This document shows positions 45,795 to 57,136 of a stretch of DNA of 64,000 bases, one piece after another (position 1 is the stretch's first letter; the number at the start of each line of letters is the position of its first letter). This DNA is from Bombyx mori (Eukaryota; Arthropoda; Insecta; Lepidoptera; Bombycidae): NCBI RefSeq assembly GCF_030269925.1, contig NC_085116.1, positions 7,750,001 through 7,814,000 on the forward strand. The letters are read 5' to 3'. The translations under genes and the position numbers were made by a program. The notes below the pieces were generated by a model. It worked only from the letters and a program-made list of their open reading frames with translations. It ran no database searches and was not told where the DNA came from.

Positions 45795-46208
45795 CCACTT
45801 CGATAAAGCGGAACGACACGAGAATGCTCTCATCGTGGCCGCCGGGAACTACTTGGCCGATCCTGCGGATCAAATGGTAAACAGTCGACGTCGCCCAAAA
45901 CACGTCATCTCGGATCCTCCCGATCCACTAACGGTGCTTTTAGTTACCCCAAGCACTGGTCATCGCTCTCGTCGAACCCGTCGCTTGCGACGAAGGGCTC
46001 GGCGAGTAAATTAAACCACAGACACAGTCCACTGAGTTTCTCGCCGGATCTTCTTAGTGGGTCGCGTTTCCAAACCGGTGGTAGATTCTGCGAAGCACGG
46101 CTCTTGCTAGGGTTCGTGTTAGCAACATCGTCAGGTTTGAGCCCCGGGAGCTCACCTACTAGTTAAGTTTACGCTGATATAGACCATCAGCTTAGGCAGG
46201 AAAAAAAA
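45795..46208 (+). mobile_element. LINE 3' end, family B, longest copy
   Basis: About 410 bp of element: upstream blocks not present in other copies (AACGACACGAGAATGCTCTC; CTCGGATCCTCCCGATCCAC) followed by the shared 3' unit and an A-run at 46201-46208. The upstream part can be read as RHENALIVAAGNYLADPADQ and ISDPPDPLTVLL, presumably the end of an element protein. I do not recognise the domain. Confidence 0.7.
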
Positions 46209-46281
46209 GGTGTTTATGTTATAAATGTCTATGGGCTCCGGTAACCACTTAACTCCAGGAGGGCTGTGACCTCGTCCACCC

Positions 46282-46382
46282 TTCGCTAGGCTGAGCCCCG
46301 TGAGCTGCCCTACCTGCTCGTTGAATCTAGTATAACCCCTAGAAGGTGCTAGAATAAGTAGGCAAAATAAAAATAAAAAAAA
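46282..46382 (+). mobile_element. Short LINE 3' end inside Bm1
   Basis: TTCGCTAGGCTGAGCCCCGT to AAGTAGGCAAAATAAAAATA and an A-run, flanked by a 9-bp duplication (CGTCCACCC). Family not assigned. Confidence 0.75.
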
Positions 46383-46428
46383 CGTCCACCCATCTAAGAA
46401 ATAAAAAAAACCTAAATAATGTATACAG

Positions 46429-46674
46429 TTTTTTTTTTATTGTTTAGATGGGTGGACGAGCTCACAGCCCACCTGGTTAAATGGTTACTGGAGCCCATGG
46501 ACATCTACAACGTAAATGCGCCACCCACCTTGAGATATAAGTTCTAAGATCTCAGTATAGTTACAACGGCTGCCCCACCCTTCAAACCGAAACGCATTAC
46601 TGCTTCACGGCAGAAGTAGGCAGGGTGGTGGTACCTACCCGCGCGGACTCCTCACAAGAGGTCCTACCACCAGT
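46429..46674 (-). mobile_element. Bm1 SINE, head-truncated
   Basis: The T-run at 46429-46438 is followed by TATTGTTTAGATGGGTGGAC and the body to CCTACCACCAGTA. Confidence 0.9.
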
Positions 46675-47500
46675 AAAAAAAGAAAAAAAGAATCCTTAGA
46701 TTTCAAACCAAGAACTATAATTATTCGAAACTCTGTACCGGCACGATATCAGAAAATGTATAGACGATATCTTTTTCAAAACACACGGTGTAATTTCGCC
46801 TTGAAAATTTTAGATGACTGACTTCCTTAAACTTTTCGTAATAGATTATAGCAGTTTTCTAGCCAGTCGTACATAAATACAGTCAGCATCCAAAATAGTA
46901 ACCAGGAGTTCGGTTTTTTCTTCTTCCTAATAATATTAATGTTTAAATGAACGTAACACAAATTAAATACGTAAATTGGCGCATCAGTTCCTCGTAAACA
47001 AGGTCAAAGTGACCTTGGTATTAAGTTGTAGTTTTATTATTTGCTATTTTCGCAATAATAAGAACACAATGACAAACAAGGAAGTCGACGTTCTGCGGTG
47101 ATTACATGTACCACGTTGATTGTGAACTGTTTATTCATATTCTTCGTTCAGGGTCAGTATTGGTGACACACGTCATAAATGTTGATGACGCACCGCAACA
47201 GTACGTTTCTGTTTGATTAGAGGGTTTGGTCGCGTGTTTTTTTTTTCATTGTTGATCAATTGAATTTCGTGTTATCTTAAGTCATTTTTATAGCAGCGTA
47301 AATTGTTTTGTTCTCTAAAAAAAAGACAATGCTGCTGCGATTTTCAGAAACATCATTCTATGCCACTGGATAAACGGAATGAAGTTGCAGAATTCTTCAA
47401 GATACGTCAGCTGGTGGATAATTATTAAGAAGAATGATCGCGTAACAATTTTTTTGGTTTCGCGATAAAATAACCTATTACACTGACAATTTTATTTTAA
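46675..47500. other. Intergenic; contains a nuclear-receptor-like palindrome
   Basis: Unique AT-rich sequence with no gene. The inverted repeat at 46999-47017 is listed separately. Confidence 0.4.
46999..47017. promoter_or_regulatory. IR3-type nuclear receptor response element candidate
   Basis: CAAGGTCA and its exact reverse complement TGACCTTG are separated by AAG. Inverted AGGTCA half-sites with short spacers are bound by nuclear receptors (for example EcR/USP at IR1, and others). The extended AAGGTCA half-site is favoured by FTZ-F1/ERR-type receptors. Function is inference. Confidence 0.5.
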
Positions 47501-47888
47501 TACTAGCTGACCCGGCAAACGTTGTTTTGTCATATTATTATATAAGATTTCTAGGGAATTTCTAGTATAGAAAAAAAAACTAACTTATTGTAAGTGTGTA
47601 AGGATTAACAAATAAAAAATAAGGGTTGATCGTAGAGGGGTGAAAATTTAGGGTTGTATGTATTTTTGTATGCTGTATCATAAAAAAATAAAAACCAAAA
47701 ATGTTGTCTAAAAAATAAATAAAAAAATTTAGGGGTGGACCACCCTTAACATTTAGAGGGGTGAAAAATAAATGTTGTCCGATTTTCCACCCTGGCCGAT
47801 ATGCACACTAAGATTCACGAAAATCGGTCGAGCCGTTTCGGAGGAGTTCAATCACGCACACCGTGACCCGAGAATTTTATATATTAGA
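47501..47888 (+). mobile_element. Non-LTR (RTE/CR1-like) 3' end
   Basis: TACTAGCTGACCCGGCAAAC through CGAAAATCGGTCGAGCCGTT and GGAGGAGTTCAATCACGCAC to TTTTATATATTAGATT. This is the usual 3' part of a very common lepidopteran non-LTR family. No coding is left. Confidence 0.6.
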
Positions 47889-49057
47889 TTGACTTTAAAA
47901 ACTTCAGAAGAAACATTAGGTTCTTCAATAGAACAAAGAAAACTGTAAAAGGTATGTTAGTAATGAACGTATTGCATACACTACTTTGTTAGTGTTGTGT
48001 TGTGTTATTTTTTAACATAAAAAAAAACAATTAAGTAACTCTACTGGAAATTGCTCATGTTTATTTTCGATAAATATTTAATAGTTTAATGTCGTTAAAT
48101 ATTTGTTCAATTGAATTACATTTGAACTGGCGCTATAATATACAAATAAACGATCCTTACAAATAAACGATTCAACAAATTTCTTCGAAATCGACGAAGT
48201 AACAATGTATCTGTGACACATGGATAGGCAGATTCGCTGATATCTAAATTATCGTGAAATTGTAACAAGGCAAGCACTGGCCTGTTCCCGGAATATCCTT
48301 ATTTATAATAAGCTCATTGTGTCTTATCTTGTGAGTGATATCATAAGAATGTTTGTGACAAAAATTAACAATTACTATGTCCTGCAATAAAAAGCTGCAC
48401 AGTAACTAAAATTTTATTGCCGAGACAATGGTTCAAATCAGTATCAATGTCAGTTTACCAATAAAAACGAATGCCGCGAATTGAGAACATCCTCCTTATT
48501 CTTTTAATTTAAGACGATTATTTTTCCAAAAAGGTTTTACTGTTGTTAAATTCACAACAATTAAATTAAAATTATTTTAAATTAAACCTTTTTGTTTCAT
48601 GTTCAAGTAAACCTAAGTTATTTTAATTCTATATCGACATTACGCGCTGTCGAGCACTCTTTCATCTATCATTCACAATGAGACAATAGTAAGATAATGA
48701 GGTTAGTTAAGTTCAATGTATTGTTTTAAGCGAAACTAAATTAAATAAGGCGAAAGACAATATTAATATAATGTGATAAGGCGAGGGCGCTGCTCTGGCT
48801 TGCAGCACTATCGTTCAAGATTAAGGTCGTTCGTATAGTGAGCTTACTAAAGCAGTACGGGCCGTATTGAGTTGCAGCGTCCTTTGTGTTATTCTAGTAT
48901 GTATAATAATCTTCGTTTGTGTCATTTTGCGATAAAAAAACAAAAGTGCATTTTTGTAATTGTTTTTTTTTCTCTTTTTGCACGTACGACTGTAATTAAA
49001 ATGTCACATTGAGGGATAAATAAAAGTCGGTTTTTTTAAAACCATTCGGATGGACGT
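47889..49057. other. Intergenic; AT-rich hairpin 48528-48593
   Basis: AAAAAGGTTT (48528-48537) and AAACCTTTTT (48584-48593) can pair around an AT-rich interior. A moderately GC-rich patch is at 48780-48890. No gene is supported. Confidence 0.35.
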
Positions 49058-49066
49058 TAGAAACAT

Positions 49067-49387
49067 CATCATCATAATCATCATCATTTATCAGCCCACT
49101 GCTGAACATAGGCCTTCCCCAATGCCTTCCACATAATGCGGTCCTTCGCCTTCCGCATCCAACGATTTCCCGCCGTGCGCACTAAGGTATTTCTATAAGG
49201 GACAAAATCCGGAACGAAGAAATTCGACGGAGAACCAAAGTCGACGACATAGCTCTCAAAGTTAGCAGGCTGAAGTGGCAATGGGCCGGTCACATCTGTC
49301 GAGCCAGCAACGCCAGGTGGGGGCGGAAAGTCCTCGAATGGAGGCCACGGATGGGTACCAGGAGCGTGGGGCGTCCTCCAACCAGGC
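49067..49387 (-). mobile_element. RTE-type LINE with 5' inversion (twin priming)
   Basis: The left part (49067-49187) is minus-strand: GAT-repeat tail, then the ORF end LVRTAGNRWMRKAKDR, WKALGKAYVQQWADK. The right part (49190-49387) is plus-strand and encodes the segment just upstream: IRDKIRNEEIRRRTKVDDIA, LKWQWAGHICR, GRKVLEWRPRMGTRSVGRPP. TAGAAACAT flanks the whole (49058-49066 and 49388-49396), so both parts arrived in one insertion with the 5' part inverted. Confidence 0.88.
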
Positions 49388-49573
49388 TAGAAACATAAGG
49401 GTTTGAAATTTTAAATACCTTTTTTATTTTTTAATATTTACACATGTCGGGAATGGAACTTGGCTATATAACTAATTCGAAAGATACTGCACTATAGACG
49501 TGTACAAAAGATTTGTTTGTTTTGCCAGTAAACTCATTATTTTTCACAATAATTTGTTCAGATCGACCACATA

Positions 49574-49685
49574 GGTAGGCAGCGGCTTGGCTCTGCCTCT
49601 GGCATTGCTGAAGTCCATGGGCGACGGTAACCACGCACCATCAAGTGGGCCGTATGCTCGTCTGCCTAAAAGGGCAATAAAAAAA
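49574..49685 (+). mobile_element. Short LINE 3' end (same family as 8261-8677)
   Basis: GGTAGGCAGCGGCTTGGCTC through CATTGCTGAAGTCCATGGGC to AAAGGGCAATAAAAAA matches the complement of the left end of 8261-8677. ACATA flanks it (49569-49573 and 49686-49690). Confidence 0.75.
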
Positions 49686-49814
49686 ACATATACTTTTTTC
49701 ATTATATTATAAAATTAGAGATGTAATTACGGGTAAAAGTAAGTGAGAGATGGTCTTAGAATCTGTACTATTTATTATATGTAGTGGTTCTAAGCTTCGA
49801 TTGCTTCAGTTTTT

Positions 49815-50031
49815 AGTGGTGATAGAATATCTTGTGAGTCCGCAGCCCTTCCTATTTCTGCCATGAAGCAGTAATGCGTTTCGGTTTGAAGGGCGGGGCA
49901 GCCGATGTACAAGTGATACCTTAGAACTCATGTCTCAAGGTGGGTGGTTGTCGAAGTCTATGAGCTCCGGTAACCACTTAACACCGGGTGAACCGTGAGC
50001 TCGTCCACCCTTCTAAGCAATAAAAAAAAAA
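49815..50031 (+). mobile_element. Bm1 SINE, head-truncated, diverged
   Basis: TAGTGGTGATAGAATATCTT through GAAGCAGTAATGCGTTTCGG to CTTCTAAGCAATAAAAAAAA, with a small internal deletion after GTCCGCA. Confidence 0.85.
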
Positions 50032-50442
50032 TGTGTACGAACGTTGCCATGTTAAATTTAGTTACAAAATGTATGTGAATTGTGTAATTGCGTCTAAGTT
50101 AGAACTATTTGTAATAAATTGATAAATACATATCCACTACTGGCTGATGAAATTCGAATGTGTAAATACACAAGTATATAAATTTGCGTCGTACAATTTA
50201 TAAAATAAATGAAACTTTCTTTCAACATAATATTACTACTTATTGTATGAGGTTATAAAAACAGTTGGAAGAAGTAAAATTATTATTTTTAATAATTTCT
50301 TTGGTTTGTTTTTAGGGTTTCATGATAAATGAGGTAGAGTTTTAAAAAAAAATTGAAAACTTAATTTTCCGAAACACGGCTGGCTATGAGACTTTGTTGA
50401 ATAACAAATTGATTAAAATTTAGTCACTTTATTGTTACAATT
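50032..50442. other. Intergenic, nothing recognised
   Basis: AT-rich sequence without a supportable gene or repeat. Confidence 0.35.
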
Positions 50443-50633
50443 AACTCAATGAGTTTCTCGCCGGGTGTTCACAGTGGGTCGCGATTCCGATCCCAAGGTA
50501 GATTCAGAGAAGCACTGCTCTTGCTAAGGCAAGTGCTATCTGATACTCTCTGGTTGAACTCCGTGAACACGCCCACCAAACTGGGGAAGCTGGAATAGCG
50601 TCTCAAGACTACCAGTGATTAGACGGAAAAAAT
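50443..50633 (+). mobile_element. Diverged LINE 3' end, family B
   Basis: CTCAATGAGTTTCTCGCCGG, AGTGGGTCGCGATTCCGATC and GCTCTTGCTAAGGCAAGTGC follow the family B order with substitutions. Confidence 0.6.
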
Positions 50634-50689
50634 CTAAAACAATTTTTTTTTTCTGAATTTATTTACTAATAGTGCATTGAGTTGCATAT

Positions 50690-51262
50690 CGAGGGATGAA
50701 AGGCTATTTGGTTCAAGCGACATTTCTCTTAATACGTGACATTTATCTTTGTAATCAAAGGCCCTTTTTATTTGGTACTAGCTGACCCGGCAGACTTCGT
50801 ATTGCCTCAATCGATAAATAAAAGACCTAAGCTTGTGTATAAAATAAACTTAAAAAAAAACAAAAAGAATCCATCCGACCGGGGACATATCAAAGGAAAA
50901 ACAAAATTGTTTGTTTTTTTATATAATTCCGATCATTTTAATATTTTTTCACCTTTTAAACCTTCTCTGGACTTCCACGAATAGTTCAAGACCAAAATTA
51001 GCCAAATCGGTTCAGCCGTTCTCGAGTTTTAGCGAGACTAACGAACAGCAATTCATTTTTATATATATAGAAGGTAGAAGATTAGCATCGACATTCAATG
51101 TTTTTAAGTAAACTTCAATTATTTTAACCCATTCAAATAGCCGCAGAAGTTTTGTTGATCATGATAGTTTTTCCAAATTTTAAATGCGAAATGGCTCTCC
51201 TGTAAAGTTCCAAAAATGTCGCTTAAGCCAGAGCTTATTACCCCTCGATCTAATCTAATGTT
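50690..51262 (-). mobile_element. Small TIR transposon (MITE), second copy, split by a Helitron-like element
   Basis: The ends TCGAGGGATGAAAGGCTATT (left) and, on the complement, TCGAGGGGTAATAAGCTCTG (right) lead into TTCAAGCGACATTT and TTAAGCGACATTTTTGG as inverted repeats. The interior matches 14152-14399 on the other strand. Family H2 sequence at 50778-51071 interrupts it. Confidence 0.68.
50778..51071 (-). mobile_element. Helitron-like element, family H2
   Basis: CTAGCTGACCCGGCAGACTT on the plus strand (end of the element) to AACGAACAGCAATTCATTTT and TATATATATAGA (its start). Complete relative to the 32599-32885 copy. It lies inside the TIR element at 50690-51262. Confidence 0.65.
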
Positions 51263-51599
51263 TTACTTTAAAGGAAATTAAATCCGTTTGTTTAAGTAGA
51301 GTTGCTCTTTGATTTGATCTACTCGAGTATCTAATAAATTCTTTACAAAACCTTCTTCGTTTAGCCATGATTTAGTATGAACAACAGGCGAACCACGTCC
51401 ATGTTTACATTGAGAATGAAAACTGCGAAACGGAATTGTTTATTAAACATTTTGCGTAACAAACGAGAACAATGGCGACAGAAGCTGAATATTGCCATAA
51501 CATCGAACCACAACAGCTTACTCGATGTACTTGACTCTGCATTCTACTCATTAAAAAGCGAATCTCGATATTACTTTTGAATTAAAAAAAAAATAAAGG

Positions 51600-51755
51600 A
51601 TTTTTTGATAACGCGTTCTAGTTTGAACAGCGGGGCAGCCATTGTACAATTCGATTGGGAATTTCACATTTTATCTCAAGGTTTATTTTCTGTTGTTTAT
51701 GGGCTCCGGTAACTTCATAAAAATGGTACCATAGACACGTTCACGAATCTAACAA
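51600..51755 (+). mobile_element. Degenerate Bm1-like fragment
   Basis: TAGTTTGAACAGCGGGGCAG, TTTTATCTCAAGG and GTTTATGGGCTCCGGTAACT keep the Bm1 order, with heavy divergence. Confidence 0.5.
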
Positions 51756-51762
51756 ATAATTA

Positions 51763-51961
51763 TTTTTTTTCCTACCTAAGTTGATAGCCTTGAGAGGCTA
51801 TTTCAGCGGAACCTTAACTAGTAGGTGAGCTCACGGGGCTCAAACCTGACGAAGTTGCTAACACGAACCCTAGCAAGAGCCGTTCGCAGAATCTACCGCC
51901 GGATCGGAAACGCGACCCACTGAGAAGATCCGGCGAGAAACTCAGTGGGCTGCGTCTGAGG
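51763..51961 (-). mobile_element. LINE 3' end, family B
   Basis: The T-run at 51763-51770 is followed by CCTACCTAAGTTGATAGCCT through CCACTGAGAAGATCCGGCGA to CAGTGGGCTGCGTCTGAGG. Confidence 0.72.
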
Positions 51962-53993
51962 GATAAAACAATCATATTTAACAATATTATCAACAGCTAG
52001 TCTCATAATATAATATTTGTGTATGTTATCTCAATGAGGGCGTTCTAAGAACTAATTTGTGTGTTGAACAGTCATTCGTTGATTAAAATAATGAAGTGTC
52101 CGCGACTCGTCTACCGATGACTCAAAGGTCATATGGTCATGAGATCCTAGTAACAGATGTAACATGCAATATACATACCAAATTTTTAATGATTTTACTT
52201 TGCGTAACGGTATTTCATTTCCGCGTTAGATACTATAGTTATCATATCATTATGGCTTGCTTTTATAAAGATAATATAATCTGCAAACGACCTTTACTCT
52301 TTTTCCGCGGTTTACGTAATTACGAGGAAGATTTGGCAATGGAATCTTATTTTTGAAGCTTAGACCGGGAAGATAGGTATTAATTACAGAATTATTTAGT
52401 AAGCTTAGACTTCTTTTGGAAATTGTAAGTACTAAAACTAGTTAATAATTATTAATTAGAACATAATTAGTAGATAGATCTTCATTACTTTAACTAAACA
52501 CAGTTTGATAGCTAGTCGATTATTAATTTCAGTATCACTGACTAGTTGTTGCAAATCTGAGAACGTTTTCTATGAATAGAGGACATTTTGCAAAGAGGAG
52601 GCTGGCGTGGGAGGGGCAGTGAGGTGCGGTGAGTCGTTGTCGAATAATATATTTCGCACACACAAGGTCGAGGCCAAATCGCTTGACTTCCTAGAGCGAG
52701 GCTGCGTGGCCTTGCGTCCGGCGCCGCCCGGTGCTGACCGCATTGCCGCCCAACGCCGCTGTCCTCCGACGCACACCGATTCCCGTTTCCTGCTACAAAC
52801 TAATCAAACTGCGTCATCCTTAATAATTATTCTTTTATAGTTATTTTCATTTAATAATAATAATAATAAAGCCTTTTATTCGGACAACAGAACAGATATA
52901 CAATTAAGTTTATTATACTACTGCACTTATACTGATATATGTATATGTATGTATTTTACAAAATTAAAATTGTTCACGTATTTGGTGCTTCTTTACTTTC
53001 TGTAAGTCCGTTTGTCAGTTGGCAAAGGCCTCCTCTAACCTACTCCATTCTGATCTCTCTCTGGCTACTCTACTCCATGTTAACATAGCATAACATATTA
53101 TCATTTAGAACACCTTAAGTAATGTTTAACAATTCTAAACGTATCTCAAATAATTTACGTACGTACGTGACCTTATCACGAAATCTTTCATAAATTGTAT
53201 TTCCTGTAAATTCGTTCGTAAAATTAAAGCCCCATTAATACGTATTTCGTTAAATTCTGTAAATGTACTTGATTACGTATTCTATGTTGTATTCAGAAAA
53301 TTGCAATTATCTTTACTTTTATCAGACGTTGTGTAAAAATTAGTTTAGTAATTCGTCGTCACGTTGTTCGTATCTACGCAACATTCGCGAAATGTGTATG
53401 CGGATAAAAATACTCAGGGTCAGGCTCAAGGTCTTTGTGCTTTTCTGATTAGGAGCACGTCGATAAGAACTGGACTCTATCAAATAAATTTAGAATCTGT
53501 ACCTAGCACGTAAGACACCATTTTCTTTGACAGCTCCGCATGAAAAATATTAACTGTTATTTCGCTTATTTCTTATTTCTACAAGGTTGTTGCTCACATG
53601 TTTGAAACACAATAGGCATGTAAGTAATATTTATTTGTCAATGTTTCATGTGATGAAACAATTCGTTTCATTGCTTAATTGTATTAAAAAGTGTTCAAGT
53701 ATTATGTAAGGCCACGGTTTATAAAAATGGATCTGTTGTAATTTTATTGAAATTAAGCAATTAAATAGTGAGGCATTTCAACCTAATATAGTTGAATATT
53801 TAGTTCGATCATATGCCCATCGGATGATGAAAATGTAAATGAAGTATATTAAATACGACCGTACCAATTTTTTATTCATCTTTGGATAGAAAACTTTGTT
53901 AAAATAAAATTTACTACTTGAGCAAATGTATAAAAGAAAACTGCAAATTTTAGCCACATTAGGGTGCACTGAAGACTATCGTACTGTGTAATT
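51962..53993. other. Intergenic with GC-rich islet 52595-52765
   Basis: The islet (TGCGTCCGGCGCCGCCCGGT) contains CAAGGTCGAGGCC. An AATAATAATAATAATAA run is at 52853-52869. Frames over the islet overlap on both strands and are not called. Confidence 0.4.
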
Positions 53994-54235
53994 TACTGGT
54001 AGTAGGACCTCTTGTGAGTCCGCACGGGTAGGTACCACCACCTTGCCTATTTCTGCCGTAAAGCAGTAATGCGTTTCGGTTTGAAGGGTAGGGCAGTCGT
54101 TGTAACTATACTGAGACCTTAGAACTTATATCTCAAGGTGGGTGGCGCATTTACGTTGTAGATGTATATGGGCTCCAGTAACCACTTAACATCAGGTGGG
54201 CTGTGAGCTCGTTCACCCATCTAGTAATAAAAAAA
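53994..54235 (+). mobile_element. Bm1 SINE, head-truncated
   Basis: TACTGGTAGTAGGACCTCTT to GTTCACCCATCTAGTAATAA and an A-run. Confidence 0.9.
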
Positions 54236-56941
54236 TATATCAGCTAGTGACACACCGCTTCGTTAGGTTTTGAGGAAATCTACATAGTTTTTATTTTCAT
54301 TTGTCTAAAGTATGTAAATTCAAATTATTTTTATTATTTAAGCAAATTTACGTTGGATAATTATTACATCAAAATACAATTTGTACCAATTCCTTGTTAG
54401 TTAAACTAGTTGTTTTTTAGCGTACACGTTCGCATATAGTTTTTTAATCTGACATATCAGAAACATGATTTGGTCCCTAATATTATTTATATCAATTGGC
54501 TCGTATGAGTTGAAAGATTGAGTAAATCGTTTCGTGTATTTAAGCAACACTACGAGGTGAAAATATATTTCGTTTACATAACATAAATTAGTTAAATTTA
54601 AAATTTCAAAAGAAAACATTTTGAATTTTTGTAGATTACGAATCCTTATATAAAGATGTAGCCGACACGACACTCTATTTTTTTTTTCAAATCCTTTTTA
54701 TAGGGTCACCTTGATCCTGCTATTCGCATGAGACCGCATTATTGAGCGAAATGCATTGTTATCTATGTTGATAGTATTGCAGATTCCAGTTCTTATGCGG
54801 AAGCGATACTAATTCCAAGAGCAGATGAAGTATTGATGGATTTCGTGGTTTATCATTAGAACGCGTAAGAAGCGGGGTGCGTGGACCGACCTTGCATTGT
54901 GACATTGATGCGACACGAACGCTTCCTATTATCTCATTGATAGTCCACGACGCTGGCGGGCGACATTAAACGCTATTTAAACAAAGAATGTCCACTCACG
55001 GTAATTTTAATTAACACGCGTCGCCCTTGATGGACTCATTATCTCGGCATCGCGGTCAGCACACCATGACACGTCACAAAGGACTTTATTAATTCCGTAC
55101 ATAGGTACGCAAACTGGAATATTTTCCTTGATCATTGTTTTGCTAAATGCGGATGATTACGAGTATGATGAAGTTGTCATCGAGAAATATGTAATTACGA
55201 TTCCCTATAGGCAGTTAAATATCTTTTGTGGCCCTAACTAACTGATTATGGGTAAACAGTGTTTTCATGGAATACAATATTGTCAAAAAAAAACTTCTTT
55301 TTTTTGTAAATCCGTTCGGCAAAGAGTGCTGCAATTTTAAACTATTTATTTAACTTTCTCACATTTTATCAAATATGTACAAAAATAACGAAACAAGAGC
55401 ATTTATGCGGTCTTTGCCAAATTAAAATGCGACATGAAACATTATTTACCGTATTCTTAATTCATTATACTTTATTTTTTCATGAATATTCTTTACTTAA
55501 TTCAATCCAATCTACACGTGCCTGAAGGTAACGGAATAATCAGGAACAATGAAATCGAGTGAATCGTAGGGCTAGGAACGTCACAACGGTGATGGTTCCG
55601 AGAGATTTTACTCTAACAGAGACCAAGTTTTTCAAGTTTATGACACTTTATGCCATGGTTCGCCATGTTTGTCATAGTTGTCTTATCAATGGAGTACATA
55701 AAAATACAATTATTTGAGCTTGTGGTTCATTGTGCCACTTATAGGCTGTGCTTTTTGTACGTTCACATATACATGATAAAAAAGCGATAATATAGTTAGT
55801 ATAAAAAAAATTTTATACTTACTCTTCAGTACATTGTTAGCTAGTAGGTACTCTAATTTATGTCATAAACAATTTTCTAATATAACATACTTTTTTCCGA
55901 CTTTTTTCATAAGATGTAATATATTAGTGCTTTAAGTAATTCGTTAGAAAGTTTGTTATTCTGTTAAGGTACACGCCCTCGGGCTAAGGAGTGCGCAGTG
56001 CTCACCGCGCAAACATGTTTATTGCCGTTCTCAAAGTTCAAGGCTCCGGCTAACGACTTTGTAGTCTCTGAGTCGGCTGTTGATGTGTCTGTACCGCATA
56101 TAATTATGATCGGCTTGATCCTGGTTTAAATAAACCGATTCCATCAATAAACAATAATACGTAAAACTGTAAATTATATGATTGTTGATATTTTGTATGT
56201 GAAAATATTGATTTAAAGGGCAAAGGGTTAAATGTATGGTGCTTGTCATTGATTATTGTTATTGTTATTCTACGAATTGTTATTATATATGACGGATCTG
56301 GTTGGTAGTGACGTTGCGCCGACTTTTATATTATACATTATTTATTGTCACCGTTAGCAACGCCTACCAGATGGTCAGATATGCCTGAGTTCAATTCTAG
56401 AATAAATTAAACGAAATTATGAAATATTAAATTTAAAAAAAATCCTATAAATAGACATATATATGTACTAACACTAAAACAATAATAATGTAGTACCTAT
56501 AATATATAATACCTACAATACTATAATATGCTTAATATATTGATAAAAGAGTCTTACTATGATTAAGGCTTATCCTGAAAATGTTTCAGCTCTTATTAAA
56601 AGGCTTTCGGCTGATTTTAATCTTGTTTTTACGGATTGGTATTTCTTGGTATCGACAGGTGCTGCGTAAAGAGCACCTGCACGCCTAAAGTAGGTTTAAA
56701 GGTATTTAGGTGATTGACTACATTGGCTTTGGCTTTATATTTTGGCATTATATTGGTTTTGGGCTCAACGTTTTAATTTACTTTGTAATCGATCATTTTA
56801 ATTTGAATTTAATTTGAATGCATTAACGATTGTACAAAATGAAAAGCATACAGGTAGTTGTTGGATATTTGCCGAGATTGGTGTCACCGTTTTCCAAAAT
56901 CGTTTCAGATCGTAGTAAAGGCGCGTCTTTAACTGAAATTG
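54236..56941. other. Intergenic, nothing recognised
   Basis: Long unique AT-rich stretch with a modestly GC-richer part near 54880-55070. No gene, repeat or RNA that I can support. Confidence 0.35.
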
Positions 56942-57136
56942 TTTTTTTTCACCTACCAAGCTGATGGCCATTTCAGCGTAACCCTAACAAGTGGGTGAGC
57001 TCGTGGGGCTCAAACCTGACGACGTTACTGACGGTAACCCTATCAAGAGCAGTGCTTCGTAGAATATACCACCGGATCGGAAACGCACCTCTGAGAAGAT
57101 CCGGCGAGAAACTCAGTAGGCTGTGTCTGTGGGTTA
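56942..57136 (-). mobile_element. LINE 3' end, family B
   Basis: The T-run at 56942-56949, then CACCTACCAAGCTGATGGCC through CTGAGAAGATCCGGCGAGAA to CTCAGTAGGCTGTGTCTGTG. Confidence 0.7.

Larger units (their letters stand above)
45752..46410 (+). mobile_element. Bm1 SINE split twice by LINE ends
   Basis: Bm1 pieces lie at 45752-45794 (CTACTGAGACCTTAGAACTC), 46209-46281 (ATGTCTATGGGCTCCGGTAA) and 46383-46410 (CATCTAAGAAATAAAAAAAA). In order they rebuild the end of one plus-strand Bm1. GGTG borders the first insert. CGTCCACCC (46273-46281 and 46383-46391) borders the second as a clear 9-bp duplication. Confidence 0.82.

Noticed and set aside
48528..48593. Hairpin as a microRNA precursor
   Set aside because: The paired arms are only about 10 bp with an AT-rich interior. 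No mature-like duplex of about 22 nt.
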